This document shows, piece by piece, positions 26,029 through 35,035 of a stretch of DNA of 64,000 nucleotides. Position 1 is the stretch's first letter; every line of letters begins with the position of its first letter. The position numbers were made by a program, and so were the translations under genes. The notes beneath the pieces were generated by a model that saw nothing but the letters and a program-made list of their open reading frames with translations, ran no database searches and was not told the DNA's origin. Source of the stretch: Rossellomorea marisflavi (GTDB lineage Bacteria; Bacillota; Bacilli; Bacillales; Bacillaceae_B); contig NZ_CP081870.1 of the NCBI RefSeq assembly GCF_022170785.1, positions 2,096,001 through 2,160,000 on the forward strand, given 5' to 3'.

Positions 26029-26436
26029 GTGACCTGTCACATTTTGATTGCCACAATCAGGAATATCGACGCCGAATCTGCCAGATGGGAAGAAGAGTTC
26101 GGGGTCGGTTTGACATCCGCGGAACAATATAGGGAGGATGTACCTGTCACCTTGCCGTATCTCTATGAGGCATATGATGATGATCTTCCTTTGTTGATGT
26201 TGTTGAATGAGCTCATGACAATAGGTGATGTAGTCGAGCTGTATGAATATTGTGAAGGGAAAAAGGGAGGAGTGGCCATGAATAGAAGAGAGGAAGCCGT
26301 AACGGTGAATCTTCATCAAAAGACCTACCAGGATCAGCATGGGACCTATAAGCTGAATCAAAAAAAATGGCTGAATGACCTGGCCACCAAAAGGTATTTG
26401 ACAGACCGTAGTGTGACCACCTTTCTTAAATACTGA
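26029..26436 (+). CDS. hypothetical protein
   Basis: About 135 residues from a GTG at 26029, which is 8 nt after AGAGGA; ATG codons at 26023 and 25981 are alternatives. The acidic N-terminal half (SARWEEEFGVGLTSAEQYREDVPVTLPYLYEAYDDDLPLLMLLNELMTIGDVVELYEYCEG) and the basic C-terminal half read as one continuous protein. A further internal ATG at 26278 has a good site too. I do not recognise a domain. It lies just upstream of the ileS leader promoter. Confidence 0.6.
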   Translation: MTCHILIATIRNIDAESARWEEEFGVGLTSAEQYREDVPVTLPYLYEAYDDDLPLLMLLNELMTIGDVVELYEYCEGKKGGVAMNRREEAVTVNLHQKTYQDQHGTYKLNQKKWLNDLATKRYLTDRSVTTFLKY

Positions 26437-26459
26437 AAGGATGAATAAGGAAAAATTGA

Positions 26460-26488
26460 TTGACTTTTAGAAGACGAGGGTGTATTCT
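26460..26488 (+). promoter_or_regulatory. sigma-A promoter of the ileS leader
   Basis: TTGACT (26460-26465), 17-bp spacer, TATTCT (26483-26488); the T-box leader begins just after. Confidence 0.65.
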
Positions 26489-26494
26489 TTTGGA

Positions 26495-26736
26495 AATATT
26501 TAAATTCCATGACGGGAAGAGTACAGAAGGAAACCTTCTTAAGAGAGCCGCTGTGTGGTGAGAAGCGGTGGAGAACCTTCCGGAAAATCACCCCCGAGAA
26601 GTCCTGCTGAAGGAAGTATAGGCAGGATCGGTGCACAGCCGTTACTGTGTTGACCGAGTGCCGTACAGATGTACGGAAGATGGGTGGTACCGCGGAATAA
26701 CATCCGTCCCTTTTCATAAGGGGCGGATTTTTTTGT
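26495..26736 (+). ncRNA. T-box leader, isoleucine-specific
   Basis: The conserved T-box GGGTGGTACCGCGG is at 26682-26695, followed by a terminator (ATCCGTCCC pairing with GGGGCGGAT, seven T). In stem I the specifier position, just before ACC in GGAAAATCACCCCCGAG, reads ATC (26587-26589), an Ile codon, matching the downstream gene. Uncharged tRNA-Ile should stabilise the antiterminator. Confidence 0.92.
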
Positions 26737-26765
26737 TTCATTATCCAGGAGGAAGAGGGTAAAAG

Positions 26766-29700
26766 ATGAAAACAGTCGATGTAAAAGAAAAAGCGCATAA
26801 GCGTGAAGAGCGGATCCAGAACTATTGGAAGGAAGCAAATACGTTTGAGAAGTCAATTTCGGAGCGGGAAGGAAAAGAAACATTTGTTTTTTATGAGGGA
26901 CCACCGACAGCCAACGGCCTGCCCCATGCCGGTCATGTTCTGGGACGGGTCATCAAAGATTTTGTTGCAAGATACAAAACGATGCAAGGGTACCAGGTGC
27001 ATCGCAAGGCAGGCTGGGATACCCATGGATTACCGGTTGAGCTGGAAGTGGAAAAGCAGCTCGGCATCTCAGGTAAACAGCAGATCGAAGACTACGGAGT
27101 GGAAAAGTTCATCAATGAATGCAAGAACAGCGTCTTTCATTATGAGAAACAGTGGAGGGAGTTCACGGAGGCAATAGGATATTGGGTAGATATGGATGAT
27201 CCGTATGTAACCTTGGAGAACGACTATATCGAGAGTGTGTGGCATATCCTCAGCGACCTTCACAAACGGGATCTCCTTTATAAAGGTCATCGGGTCACGC
27301 CGTATTGCCCGAGCTGTCAGACTACCCTCAGTTCCCATGAAGTTGCTCAAGGCTATAAAGATGTCAAGGATCTCTCTGCTACCGCAAAATTCCGCATCGA
27401 GGGAAGCGATAATGAATTCATCCTCGGCTGGACGACCACGCCTTGGACGCTACCGGCGAATATTGCCCTCGCTGTTAATCCGGAGCTCACATATGTAAAA
27501 GTAAAAAGTGACGGCGATACGTACATCGTTGCCGAAAGCCTGAAAAACAAGCATTTTTCTGAAGAAGCACCCATTGTATCCCGATTCAAGGGCAGTGAAT
27601 TGGAGGGAACTGCCTATGTCCCACCTTTTCCATTTGTGAGTCCTAAAAAAGGACATATCGTAGTTTCAGGGGAATTTGTCACTGCCGATAGTGGAACAGG
27701 GATCGTGCATATCGCTCCTGCTTACGGAGAAGATGATTACCAGCTGGTGAAAGATCATGGACTTTCATTTGTGAATGTCGTAGATGGACAAGGAAAGTAT
27801 ACGGATGCCGTCCCCCCATTCCAAGGGCGGTTTGTCAAAGACTGCGACGTGGATATCGTGAAGTATCTTGCAGCCGAAGGGCTCCTGTTCCATAAAGAGA
27901 AATATGAGCATAGCTATCCCCATTGCTGGCGCTGTGATTCACCGCTTCTTTACTACGCAATTGAGAGCTGGTTCATCCGCACGACGGCTTTGAAGGATCA
28001 GTTCATCCAAAATAATGAACAAGTTGAATGGTACCCTGAGCATATTAAGGAAGGTCGTTTCGGTCATTTCCTTGAAAATATGGTGGATTGGAATATCGGC
28101 AGGAATCGCTATTGGGGCACACCACTTCCTGTCTGGATCTGCGAATCTTGCAGTCATCAATACGCACCGTCAAGCATCGAAGACTTGCGTAATCGCTCTG
28201 TGGAAGAGATTGATTCCGTTGAGCTGCATAAACCATTTGTCGATCACATTCATCTCTCCTGTGATCAATGTGAAGGCTCCATGACACGGGTACCCGAGGT
28301 GATTGATGTTTGGTTCGACAGTGGAAGCATGCCTTATGCACAACAGCATTATCCATTCGAGCATCAGAAACGATTTGAAAAGCAATTCCCGGCAGACTTT
28401 ATCTGTGAAGGGATCGACCAGACCAGGGGCTGGTTCTACAGCTTATTGGCTGTTTCCACCTTGTTCACGGGTAAGGCTCCTTATAAGAGGGTACTTGCTA
28501 CAGGCCATATATTAGACGGCGAGGGCAGGAAGATGTCGAAGAGTAAAGGGAATGCATTGAATCCGATGGACTTTGTCACTACGTTCGGTGCCGATGCTCT
28601 AAGATGGTCTCTCCTTGCCGATAGCGCACCTTGGAATAATAAACGTTTCTCTGAAAGAGTAGTGCTCGAAGCGAAATCGAAGGTTGTCGACACTCTGGTT
28701 AATGTTCATTCGTTCTACACCATGTATGCAAAAATCGATTCATTCACCTATTCAGATCTAGGCCAAGGACAAAGGACTCTGCTGGACAGGTGGATCCTTT
28801 CAAGATTGGACAGCGTATCACAAACTATGAGTGAAGCGCTGGATCGCTATGACTTTACCAAGGGAGCACAGGCTCTTGAAGTATTCATCGGGGAAATCAG
28901 TAACTGGTATATCCGCCGTTCTCGGGATCGTTTCTGGGAGGAGGGCGTATCAGATTCAAAACTTGCTGCATTCTCCACACTCCATCATGTGCTGGTAGAA
29001 ACGAGTAAATTGGCTGCGCCTTACATCCCGTTCCTTGCCGAAGATATCCACCTTAACCTCACGGGCAAGAGCGTACATCTCGCCGAATATCCGAAAGGAG
29101 GAACAGGTTACAGTGATCCATCGATCGAGAGGGAAATGGCTGCCGTCCTTCAGGTGGTTGAACTCGCTCGGAGCGTCAGAAATGCAAAATCGATCAAAAC
29201 GAAGCAACCTCTATCGGAAATGACCGTCATTGCCACCGAACCACATAACGGTGAAGCGTTAAAAAAACATCAAAGGATCATTCAAGAAGAGATCAACGTC
29301 AAACGGGTCCTTGTGCAGGAAACATCCAATGATCTTGTATCGTATGAAGTCAAGCTTAATTTCAAAAAAGCCGGTCCTGTATTAGGAAAAAAAGTCGGCG
29401 CAGTCAAGAAATATTTAGATCAATTAAGTCAAAGTGAAGCAGAACAGATTGTCCAAGCGGAAACGTTACATCTGGATATCGAAGGCGAGCAATTGACTGT
29501 TCCATTTGAGCTTCTTCTTGTGGAGAGGGTGGCAGATGAAGGGCTTTCCATGGGAGCAAATGCTTCTTATCAGGTTATCCTCAATACGGAAATCACAGAG
29601 GAATTGAAGCTTGAAGGTCTGGCTCGTGAGGTCATACGGGCCATCCAGACCGAGCGGAAAGAACGCGATCTCCCAATTGAAGCTAGGATTTCCCTTCGGT

Positions 29701-29852
29701 TGGACGGAGACCCGGAAATACGGAAGGCGATCGAAAACAATGAATCACTGATACGTGAAAGTGTTTTGGTGAAGGAGATGAAAATAGAAGCATTATCTGG
29801 TGGAAAGGAAGTAACGTTGAATGACCGGAAATTGATCATCGACATCGGTTAA
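26766..29852 (+). CDS. ileS: isoleucyl-tRNA synthetase, type 2 (IleS2)
   Basis: A 1028-residue class I synthetase charging tRNA-Ile. The HIGH motif is PHAGH (53-57) and KMSKS is at 589-593. WDTHGLPVE, the editing domain and [11 protein letters not shown] are in order. The length and the eukaryote-like pattern mark the IleS2 type, which many bacilli carry beside a shorter IleS1; known IleS2 enzymes are often insensitive to mupirocin. The ribosome site is AGGAGGAAGAG. A Gly-free zinc-type C-terminus as in IleS1 is not seen. T-box control and a private terminator show an independent unit. Confidence 0.95.
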   Translation: MKTVDVKEKAHKREERIQNYWKEANTFEKSISEREGKETFVFYEGPPTANGLPHAGHVLGRVIKDFVARYKTMQGYQVHRKAGWDTHGLPVELEVEKQLGISGKQQIEDYGVEKFINECKNSVFHYEKQWREFTEAIGYWVDMDDPYVTLENDYIESVWHILSDLHKRDLLYKGHRVTPYCPSCQTTLSSHEVAQGYKDVKDLSATAKFRIEGSDNEFILGWTTTPWTLPANIALAVNPELTYVKVKSDGDTYIVAESLKNKHFSEEAPIVSRFKGSELEGTAYVPPFPFVSPKKGHIVVSGEFVTADSGTGIVHIAPAYGEDDYQLVKDHGLSFVNVVDGQGKYTDAVPPFQGRFVKDCDVDIVKYLAAEGLLFHKEKYEHSYPHCWRCDSPLLYYAIESWFIRTTALKDQFIQNNEQVEWYPEHIKEGRFGHFLENMVDWNIGRNRYWGTPLPVWICESCSHQYAPSSIEDLRNRSVEEIDSVELHKPFVDHIHLSCDQCEGSMTRVPEVIDVWFDSGSMPYAQQHYPFEHQKRFEKQFPADFICEGIDQTRGWFYSLLAVSTLFTGKAPYKRVLATGHILDGEGRKMSKSKGNALNPMDFVTTFGADALRWSLLADSAPWNNKRFSERVVLEAKSKVVDTLVNVHSFYTMYAKIDSFTYSDLGQGQRTLLDRWILSRLDSVSQTMSEALDRYDFTKGAQALEVFIGEISNWYIRRSRDRFWEEGVSDSKLAAFSTLHHVLVETSKLAAPYIPFLAEDIHLNLTGKSVHLAEYPKGGTGYSDPSIEREMAAVLQVVELARSVRNAKSIKTKQPLSEMTVIATEPHNGEALKKHQRIIQEEINVKRVLVQETSNDLVSYEVKLNFKKAGPVLGKKVGAVKKYLDQLSQSEAEQIVQAETLHLDIEGEQLTVPFELLLVERVADEGLSMGANASYQVILNTEITEELKLEGLAREVIRAIQTERKERDLPIEARISLRLDGDPEIRKAIENNESLIRESVLVKEMKIEALSGGKEVTLNDRKLIIDIG

Positions 29853-29889
29853 AAAGAAGAACCCCGTTCAAGAAACGGGGTTCTTCTTT
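29853..29889. terminator. bidirectional terminator of ileS and the STAS gene
   Basis: Perfect 16-bp stem AAAGAAGAACCCCGTT and its complement; it follows ileS, and its right arm encodes the last residues of the convergent STAS protein. Confidence 0.9.
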
Positions 29890-30893
29890 GTGATGAACAG
29901 CCCCATTTGATCGAGGGCATAATGGATGCCTTGCTGAAGGACAGAAAAACATGGGATCCGCTTAATGTCATGTCCGCTTTGTGCAATTTGGATACTGAAT
30001 TCAGCTGAAATCCCTACCAGTAGGCAGCGGGTCCCGAGAAGGGAGGTGGCTGCTACAAATTTTTGAATGAAATTCAAAGTGAATTCATCCACACCGATTA
30101 AGCTTGTAGCGTCGAGGATGAGGTAATCCGCCTTATACCCTGGGAGATTGAGGAGGGTACGGTTAAGGAGCTCTTCACCCCTCGTCTCATCATAGCGACC
30201 AACCAATGGCACTACCAGGATGGAATCGAGGACGGGTATGATCGGAGAAGAAATCTCCTTGATGATACTGGAAAGAGTATGTGTTCTCTCGGCTGCTGCA
30301 AGCTCCATCTTTTGCTGCATTTCATTTGTTTGTTCTTCGATTAACGCGCTGACATTCAATGAAGGTGTGATGTCAGAGTGATTGAATTCATACTCACTAT
30401 ATTGATCGCCTTCCAGTTGGCTCCTGTTCACCTTGTACCACATTTTCTCCCCGAATAAGCCCGTCAGGACCCCGGCCCAGTGACCTGGAAGAAATGTGCC
30501 TTCTTGATTTTTCCCTTGCTCTTTATTGACCTGATATTCCCAGCTGTTCCGGACGCGAATCACTGCATGAAGCTCTTCTTTTGAATAGGATACGATCTCT
30601 GTATCACCCCAGCCCGCTGTTACATAAGTGGTCGGAAGCTTGCCGAGGATGTCATCTACTTTCCCGAGGGAGCGCTTGTAAAAATCACTTACGATGGTTC
30701 CGGTCCTGTATCCCGAAGTTTCCAGTACAAGTCTTGACTCTTTATGGCCTGCTATCTCTTCGATCGTATCAAAAAGGGTTTTGAAAGCCGTATCCACCCA
30801 GAACAATACGACCCGTTCATTTTCAAAATGAACTTCCCCGTTTACAAGGTCCCAGTCGAATAAAGAGCCGCTTATATCGATTGCATGTTTCAT
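29868..30893 (-). CDS. RsbR-like STAS-domain regulator with V4R-type sensor part
   Basis: A 341-residue soluble protein. The C-terminal STAS domain (about 215-330) is clear: PIIPVLDSILVVPLVGRYDETRGEELLNRTLL ... YLILDATSLIGVDEFTLNFIQKFVAATSLLGTRCLLVGIS, as in the RsbR stressosome proteins. The N-terminal part is not the usual RsbR globin; GHWAGVLTGLFGEKMWYKVNRSQLEGDQYSEYEF looks like a V4R/XylR-type ligand domain. The start at 30893 has TTGGAGG 8 nt upstream. It probably signals stress or a small molecule to an RsbT/sigma-B-like pathway (inference). Its stop codon lies in the loop of a terminator. Confidence 0.75.
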   Translation of the reverse strand: MKHAIDISGSLFDWDLVNGEVHFENERVVLFWVDTAFKTLFDTIEEIAGHKESRLVLETSGYRTGTIVSDFYKRSLGKVDDILGKLPTTYVTAGWGDTEIVSYSKEELHAVIRVRNSWEYQVNKEQGKNQEGTFLPGHWAGVLTGLFGEKMWYKVNRSQLEGDQYSEYEFNHSDITPSLNVSALIEEQTNEMQQKMELAAAERTHTLSSIIKEISSPIIPVLDSILVVPLVGRYDETRGEELLNRTLLNLPGYKADYLILDATSLIGVDEFTLNFIQKFVAATSLLGTRCLLVGISAEFSIQIAQSGHDIKRIPCFSVLQQGIHYALDQMGLFITKKNPVS

Positions 30894-31075
30894 GATTGAC
30901 GCCTCCAACAAGATGATTTCTTTTCATATGTATAGAAGAGAGTGCAAAAATCTGCAAACCTAAATATGATTACCCTCCTTTTAATGTGAGTAAACATCTT
31001 CCCAATGATTATTTAAGGATTTATCAATAGGTGCAGGGGGTATAGTATGGGAAATGACAGTCAGGGGGAGAAAGC

Positions 31076-31963
31076 ATGAAAGAGGCGATGATTATTATCA
31101 ATCCTTCTTCGGGCAAAGAAGAAGCGGTGGACTACAAGAAAAAAGCTATACATAATCTCGAAGGCTATGAGGTCTTCGTGCGTGAAACGAAGGGAGAAGG
31201 GGATGCCACATTGTTTGCGGAGGAAGCATGCAAGAGGGGCTTTGACCTCATCATTTGCATGGGGGGAGATGGAACCGTGAACGAAGTGATCAATGGCATG
31301 GCTGAGAAACCCCATCGCCCAGAGCTTGCCTTGGTGCCACTTGGAACGGTGAACGATTTTGTGAGGGCGATATCACTGCCGCTCGAACCTGAGGAGGCCC
31401 TCGAGGTTCTGAAATCAACCAATACCCGGGAAGCGGACATAGGAAAAGTGAATGACCGCTACTTCATTAACATCATCGCCGTGGGTGCATTGGCTGAAGC
31501 TTCATTCTCTACGACTGCAGAGCAGAAATCAAAGCTCGGTCCTCTCGCGTATGTTGTGGAAGGTATGAAAAAAATGAAGGAAAAACAGCCATTTCCTTTA
31601 GAACTGTCAGGCGAGCAGAACTGGAGTGGGGATTCCTTATTGACCCTCATCGCCATGACGAATTCCATCGGGGGATTCGAATCCATCGCCCCGGAAGCGG
31701 AGGTCGATGATGGATCACTTCATGTCTACATCATCGAAGATATGCCGATACCCAAGTTCCTCTTATTACTTCCCAAAATATTGGCGGGTAAACTGACAGA
31801 AAGCCCTCAGGTTCACCACCTGAAAGCATCGGAAATCCAGGCGTCCTCATCATTCGATATGAAGGCGAATATTGATGGGGATGAAGGATGTACATTGCCG
31901 TTGACTGTAAAAAGTCTTCCCCGTCACGTGAAGATAAGAATTCCAGAAGGAGGATCAGCATGA
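31076..31963 (+). CDS. diacylglycerol/lipid kinase (YegS/BmrU family)
   Basis: A 295-residue soluble lipid kinase. The nucleotide-binding loop is GGDGTVNEV (63-71), with PLGTVNDFVRAISLP and GALAEASFST following as in DgkB/BmrU/YegS enzymes. It should phosphorylate diacylglycerol or a related lipid at the membrane face. GGGGGAG precedes the ATG. The HesB-like gene overlaps its stop by 4 bp (ATGA). Confidence 0.85.
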   Translation: MKEAMIIINPSSGKEEAVDYKKKAIHNLEGYEVFVRETKGEGDATLFAEEACKRGFDLIICMGGDGTVNEVINGMAEKPHRPELALVPLGTVNDFVRAISLPLEPEEALEVLKSTNTREADIGKVNDRYFINIIAVGALAEASFSTTAEQKSKLGPLAYVVEGMKKMKEKQPFPLELSGEQNWSGDSLLTLIAMTNSIGGFESIAPEAEVDDGSLHVYIIEDMPIPKFLLLLPKILAGKLTESPQVHHLKASEIQASSSFDMKANIDGDEGCTLPLTVKSLPRHVKIRIPEGGSA

Positions 31964-32271
31964 ATTTAACCTTGACAGAGCCTGCATTAAATAAGCTGAC
32001 AGACATACCCCCTGACCATTTGGTGCAGCTTGCCCTCGACCGGGGGAGCTGTGATATTGTGAATAATGTATACGAAATGAAAGTGGTCCCGTCCAGAGAG
32101 CTTCAAGACCATGAACGCAGCATCGAATATAAAGGTGTCATTTTCATTGTGGACGATGATTTTGAAGATACCTACGATCATGAACTCACCATCGATTTTC
32201 AGAAAAATGCATTTGTCTTCAAGAATAAGAATCAAACCTTCAACAATCGGGTAGGCCTCCGTTTTTTGTGA
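31960..32271 (+). CDS. HesB/YqkB-like iron-sulfur assembly-type protein
   Basis: A 103-residue protein starting at the ATG at 31960 after AGGAGG; a longer frame back to 31888 lies inside the kinase gene. The order of strands (LVQLALDRGSCDIVNNVYEMKVVP ... YKGVIFIVDDDFEDTYDHELTIDF ... FVFKNKNQTFNNRVGLRF) is that of the HesB-like YqkB/YneR group. Unlike true A-type scaffold proteins it lacks the three conserved cysteines and has only one Cys, so cluster binding is doubtful. It is coupled to the lipid kinase. Confidence 0.7.
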   Translation: MNLTLTEPALNKLTDIPPDHLVQLALDRGSCDIVNNVYEMKVVPSRELQDHERSIEYKGVIFIVDDDFEDTYDHELTIDFQKNAFVFKNKNQTFNNRVGLRFL

Positions 32272-32340
32272 ATGAGATGGCTTTCTATCCCGTTATATGA
32301 TACTATTAGCCCTTACAGTATAAAAAGGACGTGACGTTCA

Positions 32341-32709
32341 ATGATCAATATTACCATTCCAAAAGCGGATGTATCCATTACAGAACGCAAGCAGAACGAA
32401 AATGAAGAAATCAAAATCCAACCGATCGAAGGTTTTATCGACCTTCATGAAATTCCACGTGATAAAGGAGGAATCATCCTCTTTTATGATAACCAGGACG
32501 AACTCCTGTTTGTTGGAAAAGCAAGAAAGCTGAGACAACGTGTCAAAAAGCATCTGGAAGATAAAGTTTCACCCCTTCGTGAACACAGGAAGGAAGTTCA
32601 TCGCATCGATGTCTTGTTTGTAGAGGATGCAATGGAGCGTGAAATCTACGAAACATATATCATCAATGCGCTTAGGGCAAGGTACAATGTGGAAAAAGCA
32701 TTCTTTTAA
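32341..32709 (+). CDS. stand-alone GIY-YIG nuclease-like protein
   Basis: A 122-residue protein with a UvrC-type GIY-YIG core: GGIILFYD (43-50, GIY position GII), LLFVGKARKLRQRVKKHL (55-72, with Arg in the catalytic helix) and EREIYETYIIN (Glu that binds metal). The first 35 residues are an extra acidic N-terminus. There is no UvrC C-terminal nuclease or HhH domain. It may nick DNA or be a degenerate relative; the GIY tyrosine is replaced. A terminator follows. Confidence 0.7.
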   Translation: MINITIPKADVSITERKQNENEEIKIQPIEGFIDLHEIPRDKGGIILFYDNQDELLFVGKARKLRQRVKKHLEDKVSPLREHRKEVHRIDVLFVEDAMEREIYETYIINALRARYNVEKAFF

Positions 32710-32719
32710 TGCGTGATCG

Positions 32720-32750
32720 GAAGCTCCTCAAGATGGGGGCTTCTTTTTTT
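32720..32750 (+). terminator. terminator of the GIY-YIG gene
   Basis: GAAGCTCC / GGGGCTTC with an 8-nt loop and seven T. Confidence 0.85.
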
Positions 32751-33138
32751 ATATCGAGTGATATGTGTCCCATTTCAGGAGATCCTCCTCTGGAATATGG
32801 GTATGGAGGGTTCCATTCCCGTCTTCTACATGGTAGGTCACCTTTGTGCCGTTGTCATGCCAAGTTAGTGCCATTCCTTTAATGAGAGCTGTCCTGAGCA
32901 TTCCGGCCATATGCAGATGTACCCTATCAAGCAGGTCAAATCGGGTTTGAAAGAAACGGGGCACACCGTTAGATTCACTGGAAGCCACATTAATATGTAG
33001 CCGGCCATTGTTTTCAATCATATAAAATAGTTGGGCTCCCGCTTGAGACATCTCGTAACAATATCCCACCACGGTGCCTGTATAGCCGCCTTCATAAAAT
33101 ACGTCTCCGATTTCCATTGCCATGACGCAGCCTTCCAT
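32749..33138 (-). CDS. hypothetical protein
   Basis: A 129-residue protein of beta-rich look (GGYTGTVVGYCYEM, LFYMIENNGRLHINVASSE, GTKVTYHVEDGNGTLHTHI). GGGGAGGG precedes the ATG at 33138; an upstream codon at 33162 lies before that site. No known domain is recognised and no signal or transmembrane helix is seen. It is convergent with the GIY-YIG gene and divergent from the sensor kinase. Confidence 0.6.
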   Translation of the reverse strand: MEGCVMAMEIGDVFYEGGYTGTVVGYCYEMSQAGAQLFYMIENNGRLHINVASSESNGVPRFFQTRFDLLDRVHLHMAGMLRTALIKGMALTWHDNGTKVTYHVEDGNGTLHTHIPEEDLLKWDTYHSI

Positions 33139-33277
33139 CCTTTTCCCTCCCCGTAAAATCAATTATCCCATCCTATGTAGAGAAGCACGGAGGTAGAACG
33201 AGCCCTGTAAATGTATCTACTGGAATTTATTGATCTATGATACATTTAGTAGACAGAAACGTTGAAAGGGAGCGGCC

Positions 33278-35035
33278 ATGTACATATCACTCAGAATTCG
33301 ACTATTACTGATCTTTACACTTGTCCTGACCATTCCTTTCCTTACCCTGTCCCTTCTGGTACCTGAGTGGTTCGGTACCATCATGGAAAAGAAAACGACC
33401 GAAGCGACCGTAGAGATGATGGATCAATTTTCTCAATATTCCGATTCGCTGACCTCTCAGGTTGAAGACCTTGGGAAACAGGTTCTGGTGAATCCAGCTA
33501 CACAGGAATGGGTGCGATCAGAGGAGAACGGGTTGTCCGATTCAGATCTTCTCTATATGAAGAATCAGCTGAAAACAGAGTTGTCCTCGATGATGGTGAA
33601 TAATTCAAAATCAATGTCTGTATCTGTCTATTTAAATGATGGAACAGGTACTTCACAGACGCTTCCTCCTCTTAGGGAGATTGTATGGTTCAAGGAATTT
33701 TATGACTATGATCAACGTTGGATGAGGTCACATCATGAGTGGAATGAGGATGAAGTCAACAGTTACCTTCTCCCTCTTTTTGATTTGAATACGATGGACC
33801 TTTCCGGCGTCATCAAAGTGAATTTTCCTACCATCCAGCTGGAGGAGTCACTTGAAAAAGTAAAGCTTGGAGATGAGGGGCACGTATCATTGCTGGATGC
33901 TAAAGGGAGAGACGTGTTGGGAGGGAATCCGGATATATCATCCGATATCGTGAAGATGAGCCTGCACGAGATGAAGGATCATTCTGGAAGGACGGGTGTA
34001 GTGGAAGTGACTAAGGGGGAAACCAAGCATCTGGTCTTTTATCAAAAAATGGGGGTTGGCGGTTGGATCCTGATGAGCGAAATAAAAAAATCCGATCTCT
34101 ACGCGCCTGTCCACTCACTGCAAAGGAATCTTTTATTGATCAGCGGCTGGATCTTTTTACTGACAATCTTGATTTCTTACATCCTGTCTTCGAATATCGT
34201 CAAGCCGCTATGGAAATTGACGGAATCTATGAAACTTGTCGAAAAGGGAAAGTTCTCAGAGGCTGAAAAAGGGTTTCCGGCGATCCGCACGAGGAACGAT
34301 GAAATCGGTTATGCCGTAAAGGCATTCAAGAATACAACCAAGACATTGGACCAACTGATCAAAACGGAGTATCAGGAAAAGATCAGGAGGAAGGACGCGG
34401 AGTACAAAGCACTGCTGCTACAGATCAATCCGCACTTCCTGAACAATACGCTTGAAGTGATAGGAGGACTATCTGCTCAAGGGGAAAATCGTAAAGTCAT
34501 TGATGTGACCGTCCATTTGGGGAGGATGCTCTCGTATTCCCTTGATACTGAAAGGGATGTTGTCACAATAAGGGAAGAAATAAACTATATGCGCCGATAT
34601 ACGGAAGTATTGAAACTTCGCCATGAAGATGCCCTACATATACAGATTGAGGAGGATCCAGCACTCGATAATGTACCGATGATCAAGTTCGTCCTGCAAC
34701 CTCTCGTCGAAAATGCAGTAAAGTATAGCTTTATACGGAACGATGTGGCTTCCATCGGAATTTCCACCCGAAAAGTCAGAGATGAGGCGGTTTTGATTGT
34801 GGAGGATAATGGAGTCGGCATACCTGGAACGGTCATCAAGGAACTTGCGAAGATTGATCGAAACGAAAATAATGTACTGGACAGCAGGGGCAAGAGCATA
34901 GGACTGAAGAACGTGCTTGGAAGATTGAAGCTTTCCTATGGAAACCGCTTTTCATATTCGATTGAAAATAAGGATCCCGGTGGGACTCGGATCACCCTTA
35001 TAATTGCAATGGAGAAGGAGGAGAGTGAAGAATGA
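33278..35035 (+). CDS. sensor histidine kinase, YesM family
   Basis: A 585-residue membrane kinase. Helix 1 (about 7-28), a large extracellular dCache-like domain (30-280), helix 2 (about 283-303) and a HAMP segment precede the His_kinase domain. This contains the phosphoacceptor in LQINPHFLNNTLEVIGGL (His near 385). The HATPase ends with VEDNGVGIPG and IGLKNVLGRLKLSYG. Such kinases sense extracellular sugars directly or through a binding protein. The response-regulator gene overlaps its stop by 4 bp. A 9-bp inverted repeat (AAATGTATC / GATACATTT, 33209-33247) lies upstream. Confidence 0.9.
   Translation: MYISLRIRLLLIFTLVLTIPFLTLSLLVPEWFGTIMEKKTTEATVEMMDQFSQYSDSLTSQVEDLGKQVLVNPATQEWVRSEENGLSDSDLLYMKNQLKTELSSMMVNNSKSMSVSVYLNDGTGTSQTLPPLREIVWFKEFYDYDQRWMRSHHEWNEDEVNSYLLPLFDLNTMDLSGVIKVNFPTIQLEESLEKVKLGDEGHVSLLDAKGRDVLGGNPDISSDIVKMSLHEMKDHSGRTGVVEVTKGETKHLVFYQKMGVGGWILMSEIKKSDLYAPVHSLQRNLLLISGWIFLLTILISYILSSNIVKPLWKLTESMKLVEKGKFSEAEKGFPAIRTRNDEIGYAVKAFKNTTKTLDQLIKTEYQEKIRRKDAEYKALLLQINPHFLNNTLEVIGGLSAQGENRKVIDVTVHLGRMLSYSLDTERDVVTIREEINYMRRYTEVLKLRHEDALHIQIEEDPALDNVPMIKFVLQPLVENAVKYSFIRNDVASIGISTRKVRDEAVLIVEDNGVGIPGTVIKELAKIDRNENNVLDSRGKSIGLKNVLGRLKLSYGNRFSYSIENKDPGGTRITLIIAMEKEESEE

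Noticed and set aside
25960-26361. 133-codon minus-strand frame opposite the hypothetical gene at 26029
   Set aside because: No ribosome site, and the plus-strand frame has more protein-like composition; kept only the plus frame.
33209-33247. 9-bp inverted repeat AAATGTATC / GATACATTT before the sensor kinase as an operator
   Set aside because: Arms are short, the spacing is wide and the region is AT-rich; mentioned with the gene but not claimed.
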